This document shows positions 33,460-42,163 of a stretch of 64,000 bases of DNA, piece by piece (position 1 is the stretch's first letter; every line of letters begins with the position of its first letter). The notes beneath the pieces were generated by a model. That model was not told the origin of the DNA, made no database searches, and saw only the letters and a list, made by a program, of their open reading frames with translations. The translations under genes and the position numbers were made by a program. The stretch comes from Kiritimatiellota bacterium B12222 (GTDB lineage: Bacteria > Verrucomicrobiota > Kiritimatiellia > SS1-B-03-39 > UBA6053), in the NCBI GenBank assembly GCA_029719485.1, contig CP120722.1:3782001-3846000 (forward strand), in the 5' to 3' direction.

Positions 33460-34127
33460 TGCGGCGATGCCTATGTGCACTACTCTTAAGTTGCGGACCT
33501 TGGGTCTGGGGGGACGTCTTCCTCAGACGCCCCGCAGACATACCCAGCAGCTGGGAACGGGCCTACCACACCGATATCGCATTTCAGAACAGTAAAGGAG
33601 AGCTGGAGTTGTTCCGATCCTGGGACTCTGTAGATCTCATCCGAATCGCCCTTCAAAACCAACATGGAGACCAATTGGCCTTCGTCGCGGGTGAAATCAT
33701 GGGCTGGGGACTGGTGATCGAAAAAGGATCCTTGATCCGTTATCTGGTTCAACCTCTTCCCGAGGGTGGCTCGTGGATTGTGCGCATCAAAGAACCCTTG
33801 CGTCGCGCCGGTAAACCCGGAGACCTTCCCCATCGACACCAACTCGACGACCTCCCCATCTACCCTCAAAGCATCCCTACCTTTTACAGTCACGACCAAG
33901 GAAACCAGGTCAGCGTAGAAATTTCCGAATGCAACGCCTCTCCCGCCGAGGCCCTGAACGCCCTGTCGCAAATGGTCGAAGCCGCAGGCTGGACCCCCTC
34001 GCCCATTAACACCGGTGGCTTTCAAGTCTTTGTCAAAGGTGAAAAAGTGGCATTTTTGGGTGCGCAACGAGGAAAAGATGGACGAACCCGCATTCTCAGA
34101 CTTCACAAACCTTTAGGAGTGAAGTAA
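33459..34127 (+). CDS. Exported protein of the Tad locus, unknown function
   Basis: The 222-residue product has a signal peptide (RRCLCALLLSCGPWVWG) and a mostly beta-type mature domain. I find no secretin, TPR or lipoprotein signature. Its position between TadE and CpaB, with TGATG coupling upstream and 34 bases to cpaB downstream, is where some Tad loci carry secretin-accessory or pilotin-type genes. That would be a guess. The start is the ATG overlapping the previous TGA. Function unknown. Confidence 0.7.
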   Translation: MRRCLCALLLSCGPWVWGDVFLRRPADIPSSWERAYHTDIAFQNSKGELELFRSWDSVDLIRIALQNQHGDQLAFVAGEIMGWGLVIEKGSLIRYLVQPLPEGGSWIVRIKEPLRRAGKPGDLPHRHQLDDLPIYPQSIPTFYSHDQGNQVSVEISECNASPAEALNALSQMVEAAGWTPSPINTGGFQVFVKGEKVAFLGAQRGKDGRTRILRLHKPLGVK

Positions 34128-34161
34128 ACCCTTTTATGTATTTGATTGGAGACTCATCCCT

Positions 34162-34980
34162 ATGAAACAAAAAATTGTACTCATTATCGCGTTGGGTATG
34201 GGGGCACTGGCCTTTGTACTGACCTACACCTATTTAAAATCAGAACGGGATGCCATTTATAAAGATGCCACCATGGTCACCGTCTTGGTAGCACGCGAAG
34301 ACCTCCCCCAGGGCACCCAACTCAAACCCCATCACTTGCGCGAACAAGACGTTTTCGAAACCGGATTAAGTCCAAAAGTTTTCCGCAAAGATGATGAACG
34401 ACACGTCCTAGGCAAAACCTTGGTCTACTCCATGAAAAAAGGGGAAACCCTCGACTGGTTGCGCATTGGTGCAAATTTAGATGAACTCAGCGGCTTAGCC
34501 CCCACCATTATTTCAGGCATGCGGGCCATTTCGATTCCCGTTTCCAACGAAAGCGCGGTAAGTGGTCTGGTCCGTCCCAATGACAAAGTGGATATCTTGG
34601 GAACCTTTAGTTTTATGGACGAAGATCGTCCCGGCGAAATGAAAACCGTCACCTTCACCGTTTTGCAAGATGTGACAGTGTTGGCCACCGGACAAGAAAC
34701 CGCCCGCGCGGAATTGCAAATCACCAGCAACTCCCGTCGTCGCAATAGCTACAATACTATCACCATTTCTGTGTTCCCTGAAGAAGCCGAATTGCTGGCC
34801 TTCGCCGTAAGTACCAAAGGCTCCCTCACCTTGTCCCTCCGGAACCCTCAAGATGTATCCGTCATGGATCAAACGCCGCCCATTGATTTCCAAACCCTGC
34901 AACAGGAACTCCCCCGTTTGAACAGTAAACGGCAACAAATCCTCCGCGGGCAAGAAAACACTCAAATCCTGAGTCGCTAA
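34162..34980 (+). CDS. cpaB: Flp pilus assembly protein CpaB (RcpC)
   Basis: The 272-residue product has one N-terminal helix (IVLIIALGMGALAFVLTYTY) then a SAF domain (VLVAREDLPQGTQLKPHHL, about 43-61), the family plan of CpaB/RcpC, followed by a beta-rich domain (about 110-230) and a helical tail. CpaB is a periplasmic piece of the Tad machine that binds the secretin. The secretin gene itself is absent from this window. An SD GGAG lies about 8 bases upstream. CpaF starts one base after the stop. Confidence 0.9.
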   Translation: MKQKIVLIIALGMGALAFVLTYTYLKSERDAIYKDATMVTVLVAREDLPQGTQLKPHHLREQDVFETGLSPKVFRKDDERHVLGKTLVYSMKKGETLDWLRIGANLDELSGLAPTIISGMRAISIPVSNESAVSGLVRPNDKVDILGTFSFMDEDRPGEMKTVTFTVLQDVTVLATGQETARAELQITSNSRRRNSYNTITISVFPEEAELLAFAVSTKGSLTLSLRNPQDVSVMDQTPPIDFQTLQQELPRLNSKRQQILRGQENTQILSR

Positions 34981-34981
34981 A

Positions 34982-36700
34982 ATGGCTGAACCCCTCCAAC
35001 TTGTCATCCACCACGAAGGCGACGATGAACAGCGCTTTAAACTTCCCCATGGCATTTATACCATCGGGCAGGACAAGCACAACAAAATCGTCCTCCAAGA
35101 TCCCAGCATTTCATGGAAACATGCAGTGTTGAGCATCAGCGATCGCGAGTTGGCCGTAGAAGATCTCAACAGCACGACCGGAACCTATTTGGAAGGCGAA
35201 CGCATTCGCGACCGCAAGGTTTTCGTTTCCGGTCAACGCATTCAAATGGGCACATACGCCTTACAAGTATTGCCCTTCTCAACCCCGAAAGCGCCTCCCC
35301 CACCCCCTCAGCCACCCAAAGCCACACCCGCAGCAACCCCGGCCACCTCGATGCCCCGTTCCGAGTCGCGGAGCTTCCCCCAACAAAAGAAATCTCTGAG
35401 TCCCGACGCCCTGATTCGCCGGAATATCAAGAAACAGGTACACAAAGAACTGCTCGACCGTCTCGATTTGCGCCGGATGACCGCCGAAAATATCGAAGAG
35501 ACCGGACTGCAAACCCGGGCCCGCGAATTAGTGGATCAAATCATCACCGATGTGCGCGATCGCTTGCCCGCAGGGATTGATCCCCAACGTCTGGCCGACG
35601 AAATCTATAATGAAGCCGTAAAACTAGGTCCCTTGGAAGATTACCTTGCAGACGACAGCATTACTGAAATCATGGTGAACGGGCATGACCAAATCTATTT
35701 AGAACGCAATGGACGCTTAGAACGGGGCGAAACTACTTTTGTTGATGACAACTCCGTGCAAGCCGTCATCGAGCGGATCGTTTCCCCCTTGGGACGTCGT
35801 ATTGATGAAAGCCGACCCTATGTCGATGCCCGCCTCCCCGATGGCAGCCGGGTAAATGCCATCATTCATCCCCTTTCCCTAATCGGACCCTGCGTCACCA
35901 TTCGGAAGTTTTCTAAAAAACCTTTCACCGTGGATAAACTCATTGAGATCGGAGCCATGACCCGTGGCCTCGCTCTGTTCGCAGAAATTTGCGTAAAAAT
36001 GCGCAAAAACATCATCATCTCAGGAGGAACCGGCACCGGTAAAACCACCTTCTTAAATGTGATCAGTAACTACCTACCCGATACGGAACGCATTCTCACG
36101 GTTGAAGATGCGGCTGAGCTTCAGCTGCCCCAAGACCATGTGGTTCGTCTCGAGGCACGGCCCGCAAACATCGAAGGCACCGGAGCCATTACCATTCGTG
36201 ATTTGGTGCGAAATGCCCTGCGTATGCGACCTGACCGTATTGTGGTCGGGGAGTGTCGAGGTGGCGAAGCTCTGGACATGCTCCAAGCCATGAACACCGG
36301 ACACGAAGGCTCCTTAACTACCGTTCATGCCAACTCCCCACGCGACGCCATGTCTCGTCTGGAAACCATGGTCCTTATGGCCGGAATGGACCTCCCCATC
36401 CGCGCCATTCGCGAACAAATCGGCTCCGCCATTCAAATCATTATACACCTGTCCCGTTTTCCTGATGGATCGCGGCGGGTATCCAAAATGACCGAAGTCT
36501 GTGGCCTCGAAGGCGACCGCATTGTGTTGCAAGATTTGTTTGAATTTAAACAAATCGGCCTCGACGAAAATGGCAAAGTGCTGGGGCATTTGGCACCAAC
36601 AGGCAATGTACCCACCTTCATTCAAGATATTCAAGCCCGAGGTCTCGAATTAAATCCTGCCGTGTTTGACCCCCAATATGCGGAGGAGTTTCTGCGATGA
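34982..36700 (+). CDS. cpaF: CpaF/TadA secretion ATPase with an N-terminal FHA domain
   Basis: The 572-residue product is a Tad-pilus motor ATPase with an extra domain. Residues about 20-95 form an FHA domain ([23 protein letters not shown], then the [10 protein letters not shown] loop). A Pro-rich linker (about 102-125) leads to a CpaF core: a helical N-domain (about 140-230), Walker A GGTGTGKT at 348-355, [14 protein letters not shown], Walker [13 protein letters not shown] and TTVHANS with the catalytic His. The ATPase powers pilin extrusion. FHA domains bind phosphothreonine, so the motor may be phospho-regulated or docked to a partner. Fusion of FHA to CpaF is known in actinobacteria-like systems but uncommon here; this is from memory. 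ATGA overlap with tadB. Confidence 0.95.
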   Translation: MAEPLQLVIHHEGDDEQRFKLPHGIYTIGQDKHNKIVLQDPSISWKHAVLSISDRELAVEDLNSTTGTYLEGERIRDRKVFVSGQRIQMGTYALQVLPFSTPKAPPPPPQPPKATPAATPATSMPRSESRSFPQQKKSLSPDALIRRNIKKQVHKELLDRLDLRRMTAENIEETGLQTRARELVDQIITDVRDRLPAGIDPQRLADEIYNEAVKLGPLEDYLADDSITEIMVNGHDQIYLERNGRLERGETTFVDDNSVQAVIERIVSPLGRRIDESRPYVDARLPDGSRVNAIIHPLSLIGPCVTIRKFSKKPFTVDKLIEIGAMTRGLALFAEICVKMRKNIIISGGTGTGKTTFLNVISNYLPDTERILTVEDAAELQLPQDHVVRLEARPANIEGTGAITIRDLVRNALRMRPDRIVVGECRGGEALDMLQAMNTGHEGSLTTVHANSPRDAMSRLETMVLMAGMDLPIRAIREQIGSAIQIIIHLSRFPDGSRRVSKMTEVCGLEGDRIVLQDLFEFKQIGLDENGKVLGHLAPTGNVPTFIQDIQARGLELNPAVFDPQYAEEFLR

Positions 36701-37593
36701 TCCCTCCCCCGGACATGATGCTGTTTATCATACCCCTCGCCTATTTTGCGTGCTTCTTTTTGATGGGCTATCATTTGATGAACGGGCTCCGCGAAGCGAT
36801 CAGCGGACAAGGCGACCAATTTTCCCAATCGGCCTCCCGGGAGTTAGAAAGTTTATTTCTGTTTATTCCCGCCAACCGCATCGCCTCCCTGTCGCAAAGC
36901 GCCGGCATCATCGGTTTCCTCACCGGCTTCCTCATTTTCGGAAACCCGACGCAACCGGGTGGCCTTCTGGGCGGATTGGTGAGTGGCTTACTGCTCTTCT
37001 TCCTTATTCGATTAATCCCTATTCTCACCATCAAATTTCTTAAGGCCAAACGCCTCGAACAATTTAACCTGCAACTGACCGAGGCCCTCGTCACCATGAG
37101 TAATTCCTTGCGGGCAGGATTCAGTGTGCAACAAGCCTTCGAAACCATTGTCCAGGAAGGTCGCAAACCCATCTCCCAAGAATTTGGAATGTTTATCCAA
37201 CAAACCCGCGTGGGAGTCCGCTTCGAAGATGCCTTGGCCAATATGGAAGAACGGGTAGGCAGCGAAGATCTCACTCTGATGATTCGCGCCATTGAAATTT
37301 CCAGACAAACCGGTGGCAATCTCACCGAAGTCTTCGATATTATCGCCACCACCATTCGCGAACGCTCCCGCATCGAAGGCAAAATCAAATCCATGACCGC
37401 CATGGGCCGCCTCCAAGGAATCGTGGTTGGACTGGTACCTATCTTTTTATTGGTCATTATGACCATGATTGATCCACAAATGATGATGAACTTTTTCAAT
37501 AACTACTTAGGCATGGCCCTGATGGTCTTGGTGGTGGTTCTCCTCTCCGTCGGTTTCTACGTGATTCATAAAATTGTGTCCATTGAAGTTTAA
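36697..37593 (+). CDS. tadB: Tad inner-membrane platform protein TadB
   Basis: The 298-residue product is a T2SF/GspF-domain protein. Two N-terminal helices (to about 110) are followed by the cytoplasmic GspF domain (about 125-245: LTEALVTMSNSLRAGFSVQQAF, then ISRQTGGNLTEVF), and two C-terminal helices end it. TadB and TadC form the inner-membrane platform driven by the ATPase. Start overlaps the cpaF stop by 4 bases, and tadC begins 2 bases after its stop, so three genes form one coupled unit. Confidence 0.92.
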   Translation: MIPPPDMMLFIIPLAYFACFFLMGYHLMNGLREAISGQGDQFSQSASRELESLFLFIPANRIASLSQSAGIIGFLTGFLIFGNPTQPGGLLGGLVSGLLLFFLIRLIPILTIKFLKAKRLEQFNLQLTEALVTMSNSLRAGFSVQQAFETIVQEGRKPISQEFGMFIQQTRVGVRFEDALANMEERVGSEDLTLMIRAIEISRQTGGNLTEVFDIIATTIRERSRIEGKIKSMTAMGRLQGIVVGLVPIFLLVIMTMIDPQMMMNFFNNYLGMALMVLVVVLLSVGFYVIHKIVSIEV

Positions 37594-37595
37594 TC

Positions 37596-38564
37596 ATGAC
37601 TACCCTTTCCCCCATTTTATTACTCGCCACCTCCGCCCCCCCCCTAAGCGGAATGGGGCTGCTCGCACTGTTCACTTGGGTAGTGGCCGCGATACTCATC
37701 GGCATCTATGTGGGAAAACAAGCAACCGAAATCCGCTACGCCACCTTGGCCGACGGACAACGTTTGCGCCGTCGACTGCCCTTAAGTTTTCAGTGGTTGC
37801 TCCCCTTCACCGGCAACATCAAAATGTTCCGGCGTCCACAACACGCCGATCTCCGCAATAAAGTAGAAAGAAAATTGGTTTCTGCAGGATACGACACCGT
37901 GCTCTCCGCCAGTGATTTCCTCGCCTTGCGCCTGTTAATTCCTTTGGTACTCGCCCCCTTATGTATCGGCATCATCATCCTGCTCACCGCAAAAATTCCG
38001 GGAGGAATGGGCGACAGTATTCGCGAAAGACAAGTTTATCTCTTTTTATGTATCTTCGGATATTTGACCATGCGTCCCACCACCTGGATCAAACAAACCA
38101 TTCGTCAGCGCCATCGCGAAATAGAAAAAGGCCTCCCTTTTATTTTGGACCTGCTGACCCTGTCCGTAGAAGCCGGATTGGATTTCATGACCGCCATTCG
38201 TCGCTTAATTGAACGACGGAAAGTGGATGCCCTCAGCGAAGAATTCATTCGCGCTGTTCGTGAAATGCAAGTGGGACGCACCCGAAAAGATGCCCTCAAA
38301 GATATGGCCGAACGGGTAAATCATCCCGACCTCTCCTCCGTGGTCTCAGCACTGGTTCAAGCCGATGAACTCGGTGTCGGCATTGGCACCATTCTCAGAA
38401 TTCAAGCCGAACAAATGCGTGGCCGCCGCTTTCAACGCGCTGAAAAAATGGCCAATGAAGCTCCGGTAAAACTCCTTTTCCCGCTGGTATGTTTTATTTT
38501 TCCCAGCGTTTTCTTGGTTCTGCTCGGACCAGTCTTTTTACAAATGTTACAGTCAGGGTTCTAA
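37596..38564 (+). CDS. tadC: Tad inner-membrane platform protein TadC
   Basis: The 322-residue product has an N-terminal helix, a central membrane pair (about 105-165), then a T2SF domain (GLPFILDLLTLSVEAGLDF at about 180-198; VQADELGVGIGTILRIQAEQ at about 260-280) and a C-terminal helix (KLLFPLVCFIFPSVFLVLLG). It pairs with TadB as the platform of the Tad machine. Spacing is 2 bases after tadB and 1 base before the FHA gene. Confidence 0.92.
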   Translation: MTTLSPILLLATSAPPLSGMGLLALFTWVVAAILIGIYVGKQATEIRYATLADGQRLRRRLPLSFQWLLPFTGNIKMFRRPQHADLRNKVERKLVSAGYDTVLSASDFLALRLLIPLVLAPLCIGIIILLTAKIPGGMGDSIRERQVYLFLCIFGYLTMRPTTWIKQTIRQRHREIEKGLPFILDLLTLSVEAGLDFMTAIRRLIERRKVDALSEEFIRAVREMQVGRTRKDALKDMAERVNHPDLSSVVSALVQADELGVGIGTILRIQAEQMRGRRFQRAEKMANEAPVKLLFPLVCFIFPSVFLVLLGPVFLQMLQSGF

Positions 38565-38565
38565 T

Positions 38566-39987
38566 ATGGATACAACTTACTCTCACCTGCTTATCGAAGA
38601 AGGCCCCGAAAAGGGTCGGGAAATTACTATCCCAGAGAATGGCGCCCGCATAGGTCGTGCAGAAGAAAATGACATCAGCATTGCTGATGCGGCGATGTCC
38701 CGTTTTCAATGTCGTATGTATTTCAGAGATGGTTTCCTGCATCTCATGGACCTGGGAAGTACCAACGAAAGTTTGGTCAATAACCAGCCCGTCAGTGATG
38801 TCGCCCTTCGCTTCGGAGACAAAATTCTGATTGGAGAATCGCTCCTCAAAGTGATCAGAGATGGCTTGCACGATAAATCCACCTTCAGCAACCAAGCCAA
38901 CACGCCTCCACAGCTCGAACCCGAAGCCGCCCCTGCGCCCATCATTTTTAATCTAGAGGGTGAGGATACAAGTTCTGCATCTCCAAAATCGATCGTTGAC
39001 GCCCCAGCCCCGGAAAAAGAAGCCTCATTGACTGATGTGGATCTTGGATTTGGCAAACGGGAGGAATTGCTGGACAACAAAGAAAAAGCCCCACGGAAAT
39101 CAAACCTTTCGCTGTTGCTCCTCACCTTAGTCATCACCCTCCTCATCATTGGCGGTGGGCTACTTTACCTCACCCAAACCACCCCCCATCAACCCATCGT
39201 TTCTGTCGACGATGAGAACATCACGGTCTATTATGAAAAGGTCATCGCCGGAAATGGGAATATTTTCCGTTATGCCTTGGAGTTATCCAATACGGGTGAA
39301 ATTAAAGCCGAAGTGCACGACCTGCTCGCACAACGCAACGTCATCAAAGAAGAAACCGTCGCGCCCGAACAACTGCAAATTTTGGTCAATCAACTCTTAA
39401 GCAACAAGGATAGTTTGATGGCACTCCAAGACGAATACGAGGGCCTTCCCGCCGGAGATTTTAAAAGCTACACCCTCACCATTCTCTATGGAAAAGAAGC
39501 GAAAACCATCCGTGTAGCCAACCAATTGGAACCGGATGTATTTAAACAAGCCCGGGAACAAATCGAAACTTTTGCCAATAATGAATTGGGATTGATTAAT
39601 CGTCACATCCCCCCTGAAGTCCTACGGGCACAAGCGGCCCAGTCTTGGGAAAATGCTCAAAAACTTTACGACGCCCGCGACGTCAAAAACAGCAACCTGT
39701 GGCAAGCCACCCAACTGCTCAAAGATGTTATTTTCCTTCTAGAGTCTATTGAACCCAAACCTCCCTATTACGAGCAAGCTGTGATCTTGCGTCAACAATG
39801 GCGGAAAACCTTGGAAGACAAAGTGTCCAATCTCGAATTCGAAGCCATTCGAGCCGTGCAAGTGGGCGACCGTCAACGCTCCATGCAACTCTACCGACTC
39901 ATTCTGGCCACCTTACCCGACCCAGAAAATACCCAATATAAACAGGCCTACAACCGATTGACCCAAATTGAACAGGAACTAAACTGA
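38566..39987 (+). CDS. FHA-domain transmembrane protein of the Tad locus
   Basis: The 473-residue product has an FHA domain at residues 1-95 (ARIGRAEENDISIADAAMSRFQCR, loop LGSTNESLVNN), an acidic linker, one membrane helix (LLLLTLVITLLIIGGGLLYL, about 183-204) and a periplasmic part of about 270 residues with helical TPR-like segments near the end. The cytoplasmic FHA domain could bind a phosphorylated Thr on the ATPase or another partner and connect it to the periplasmic part. It follows tadC by one base and overlaps the PEGA gene at its stop (TGATGA). No Ser/Thr kinase is in the window. Confidence 0.85.
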   Translation: MDTTYSHLLIEEGPEKGREITIPENGARIGRAEENDISIADAAMSRFQCRMYFRDGFLHLMDLGSTNESLVNNQPVSDVALRFGDKILIGESLLKVIRDGLHDKSTFSNQANTPPQLEPEAAPAPIIFNLEGEDTSSASPKSIVDAPAPEKEASLTDVDLGFGKREELLDNKEKAPRKSNLSLLLLTLVITLLIIGGGLLYLTQTTPHQPIVSVDDENITVYYEKVIAGNGNIFRYALELSNTGEIKAEVHDLLAQRNVIKEETVAPEQLQILVNQLLSNKDSLMALQDEYEGLPAGDFKSYTLTILYGKEAKTIRVANQLEPDVFKQAREQIETFANNELGLINRHIPPEVLRAQAAQSWENAQKLYDARDVKNSNLWQATQLLKDVIFLLESIEPKPPYYEQAVILRQQWRKTLEDKVSNLEFEAIRAVQVGDRQRSMQLYRLILATLPDPENTQYKQAYNRLTQIEQELN

Positions 39988-41351
39988 TGAAAAAAATCCT
40001 CATACCTTTTTTCGCAGCCCTTCTCCTCCTCAGCGGTTGTGAACTCCAAAAACCAGCTCCCACCGGAGAACTCTTTGTCATGACCCAACCCGCGGATGCG
40101 GTAGTGGAAGTGAACGGTGAAATCCTCGGCCCCTCCCCTCTGCAACATAATGTTGCCAGCGGAAATGTGCTGATCACCCTTCGCAAAGAAGGCTATGAAA
40201 CCGAATGGCATAGCTTGCACCTCACCACGGGGGAACGGGAAGTCCTCGACAGCACCATGCGCCCCATCAAAGGACTCATGGTCATCAATTCCACCCCCCA
40301 AGGCGCCGCGGTAAGCATTGGTGAAGTCTTTGCAGGCAACACCCCTCTCACCCTACACGAGATCGGCTTAGGCACCCACCGGGCACGGCTGGTGATGTCT
40401 GGGTTTGACGATAAAGAAATTGAATTCTCTGTCACTGACCGCATACCGCAAGCCTTGAATGTTGATCTGAATTCCAATGCAGGTGTTTTGGTCGTGCTTT
40501 CAAATCCTACAGGAGCAACTGTATTTGTGGATGGTCGAAATGAAGGAACCACCCCCCTGTCTTTAGATCAAATTGCCAAAGGACAACGGGATGTACTCCT
40601 GCAATATCCCGGTCATGAACCCTATCGTCAGAATGTGCTCATCGCAGCATCAGACACCACCCGCATCGATGCCACACTTACGCCCTTACCGGGTGGATTA
40701 AGCGTCATTTCCATTCCCGGAAAAGCACGTGTCTATGTAGACGGTGAATTCACGGGCGAAGCCCCGGTCACCCTGAAAAATCTGGCCCCTGGTGCTCACA
40801 ATATTCGCGTGGAATCCCGGGGACATGCTGAAGAGTCCCGCACCGTCCAAATCGAACGCGGAGAAAACAGCATCGAAGAATTTAGGTTGGAACGCAACAG
40901 CGGAACCCTGCAAATCATCACCCGCCCTGCCGGAGTGAATGTAAATATCAATGGTGAATTCATGGGCAAAACCCGTCCGGGAGCTGATGGCAGTGATGTG
41001 GTCTCCAGTCCACTGATGATTGATATGCTTTCCCAGGGCTCTCACACCCTGCAACTGGTTCGCGAAGGTTACACCTTTCAAACCAAACGATTCTTTATCA
41101 CCAAAGATCAAGTCACCACTCTTGAAGAAACCCTCGAACGGAAATTCATTCCCAACACCCTCCTCCGCCTCGGCAATGGAGAAGGCGAAGTCATTACCGG
41201 TGTGCTCTTACGACGTCATCCCGGTGGAGATGTGGAAATGGAAATCCGTAAAGGCGTCTTTAGAACCTTCCCCAGCGGCAGTTACATTTCAATTGAACCG
41301 TTAAAACAAGCCGAGGAAGTGGACGTTGCCACTCCCGCACAACTCCCTTAA
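39987..41351 (+). CDS. Lipoprotein with five PEGA repeats
   Basis: The 454-residue product has a lipoprotein signal (LLLLSGCELQ, Cys about residue 19) and then five PEGA repeats, each about 70 residues, beginning near ELFVMTQPADAVVEVNGE, LMVINSTPQGAAVSIGE, VLVVLSNPTGATVFVDG, LSVISIPGKARVYVDGE and LQIITRPAGVNVNINGE. PEGA domains are small beta folds often found on envelope proteins. A final segment (LLRLGNGEGEVITG) is separate. It overlaps the FHA gene by one base and is 3 bases before rhomboid, so it is an integral part of the operon, probably as an outer-membrane or periplasmic anchor. Confidence 0.9.
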   Translation: MKKILIPFFAALLLLSGCELQKPAPTGELFVMTQPADAVVEVNGEILGPSPLQHNVASGNVLITLRKEGYETEWHSLHLTTGEREVLDSTMRPIKGLMVINSTPQGAAVSIGEVFAGNTPLTLHEIGLGTHRARLVMSGFDDKEIEFSVTDRIPQALNVDLNSNAGVLVVLSNPTGATVFVDGRNEGTTPLSLDQIAKGQRDVLLQYPGHEPYRQNVLIAASDTTRIDATLTPLPGGLSVISIPGKARVYVDGEFTGEAPVTLKNLAPGAHNIRVESRGHAEESRTVQIERGENSIEEFRLERNSGTLQIITRPAGVNVNINGEFMGKTRPGADGSDVVSSPLMIDMLSQGSHTLQLVREGYTFQTKRFFITKDQVTTLEETLERKFIPNTLLRLGNGEGEVITGVLLRRHPGGDVEMEIRKGVFRTFPSGSYISIEPLKQAEEVDVATPAQLP

Positions 41352-41354
41352 GTT

Positions 41355-42149
41355 ATGCCACAAAAACCTTATGCCACATTCAGCCTCATGGGGCTAAATG
41401 TCGTCGTCTTTTTATTAGCGAGCCGCGTGCTCCCCGCAGGAAATTTCCTCTTAGAACAATTCCCCCTGTTCTTCCCTTTCAACCAAGAATTTCACTCCTG
41501 GCAGTTCCTAACCCATATGTTCATGCATGGGAGTCTGACTCACCTGTTTATGAATATGTTTGGCCTGTACTCTTTTGGCGCGGTGCTGGAACGCGTGTGG
41601 GGCCCTACCCGTTTTCTCATATTCTATTTTGCCGCGGGGTTAGGTGCGGGAGCTATCTACACCGCCGTCGATTATGTTGAATATAATCACAGCTCTACCT
41701 ACTTGGTGGAACAAGGTGTGCCGCAAGCCACCATGGATCAACTCAAAACCCTCCCCACCAATGGCGCTATAAATCAGGTCATGGCTGCGCCATCCTCGCT
41801 TAGTCTAGAAAGCAAAGAAGCAGAACTTGAATCCATGTTCGGGATTTACTTTGGTCGAGTTGTAGGGGCATCTGGAGCGATTTACGGGATTCTCACCGCA
41901 TTCGGCGTGCTTTTCCCCAATGTAAAACTCAGTCTCATCTTCCTGCCCATACCGGTACCGGCCAAATATTTTATTCCCGGCATTCTGTTGTTGGATCTTT
42001 TCTCAGGCATTACCGGCTTTTCTTTGTTTAGTGGAGGTAGCGGAGGCATTGCCCATTTCGCACATTTGGGTGGCGCGCTTATCGGATTCCTGCTCATGCT
42101 CCTGTGGAAGAACAAAATGAAGTCCCCTCAAATGAGGGCCGTTGCGTAA
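41355..42149 (+). CDS. Rhomboid-family intramembrane serine protease
   Basis: The 264-residue product has six or seven membrane helices with the Rhomboid signature HMFMHGSLTHLFMNM, the catalytic Ser in GASGAIYG (Ser173) and the His in AHFAHLGGALIG (about 237). An acidic insertion (ESKEAELES) lies between helices near residues 150-158. It ends the Tad operon, 3 bases after the PEGA gene, so a role in processing a component of the pilus machine is possible; rhomboids cut transmembrane proteins. It is convergent with the glycoside-hydrolase gene. Confidence 0.92.
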   Translation: MPQKPYATFSLMGLNVVVFLLASRVLPAGNFLLEQFPLFFPFNQEFHSWQFLTHMFMHGSLTHLFMNMFGLYSFGAVLERVWGPTRFLIFYFAAGLGAGAIYTAVDYVEYNHSSTYLVEQGVPQATMDQLKTLPTNGAINQVMAAPSSLSLESKEAELESMFGIYFGRVVGASGAIYGILTAFGVLFPNVKLSLIFLPIPVPAKYFIPGILLLDLFSGITGFSLFSGGSGGIAHFAHLGGALIGFLLMLLWKNKMKSPQMRAVA

Positions 42150-42163
42150 GGGCCTATGCACCT

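Noticed and set aside
36771..37499. 242-residue minus-strand ORF within tadB
   Set aside because: Complete antisense overlap with tadB, rich in Met, Arg and Lys as expected for a shadow frame.
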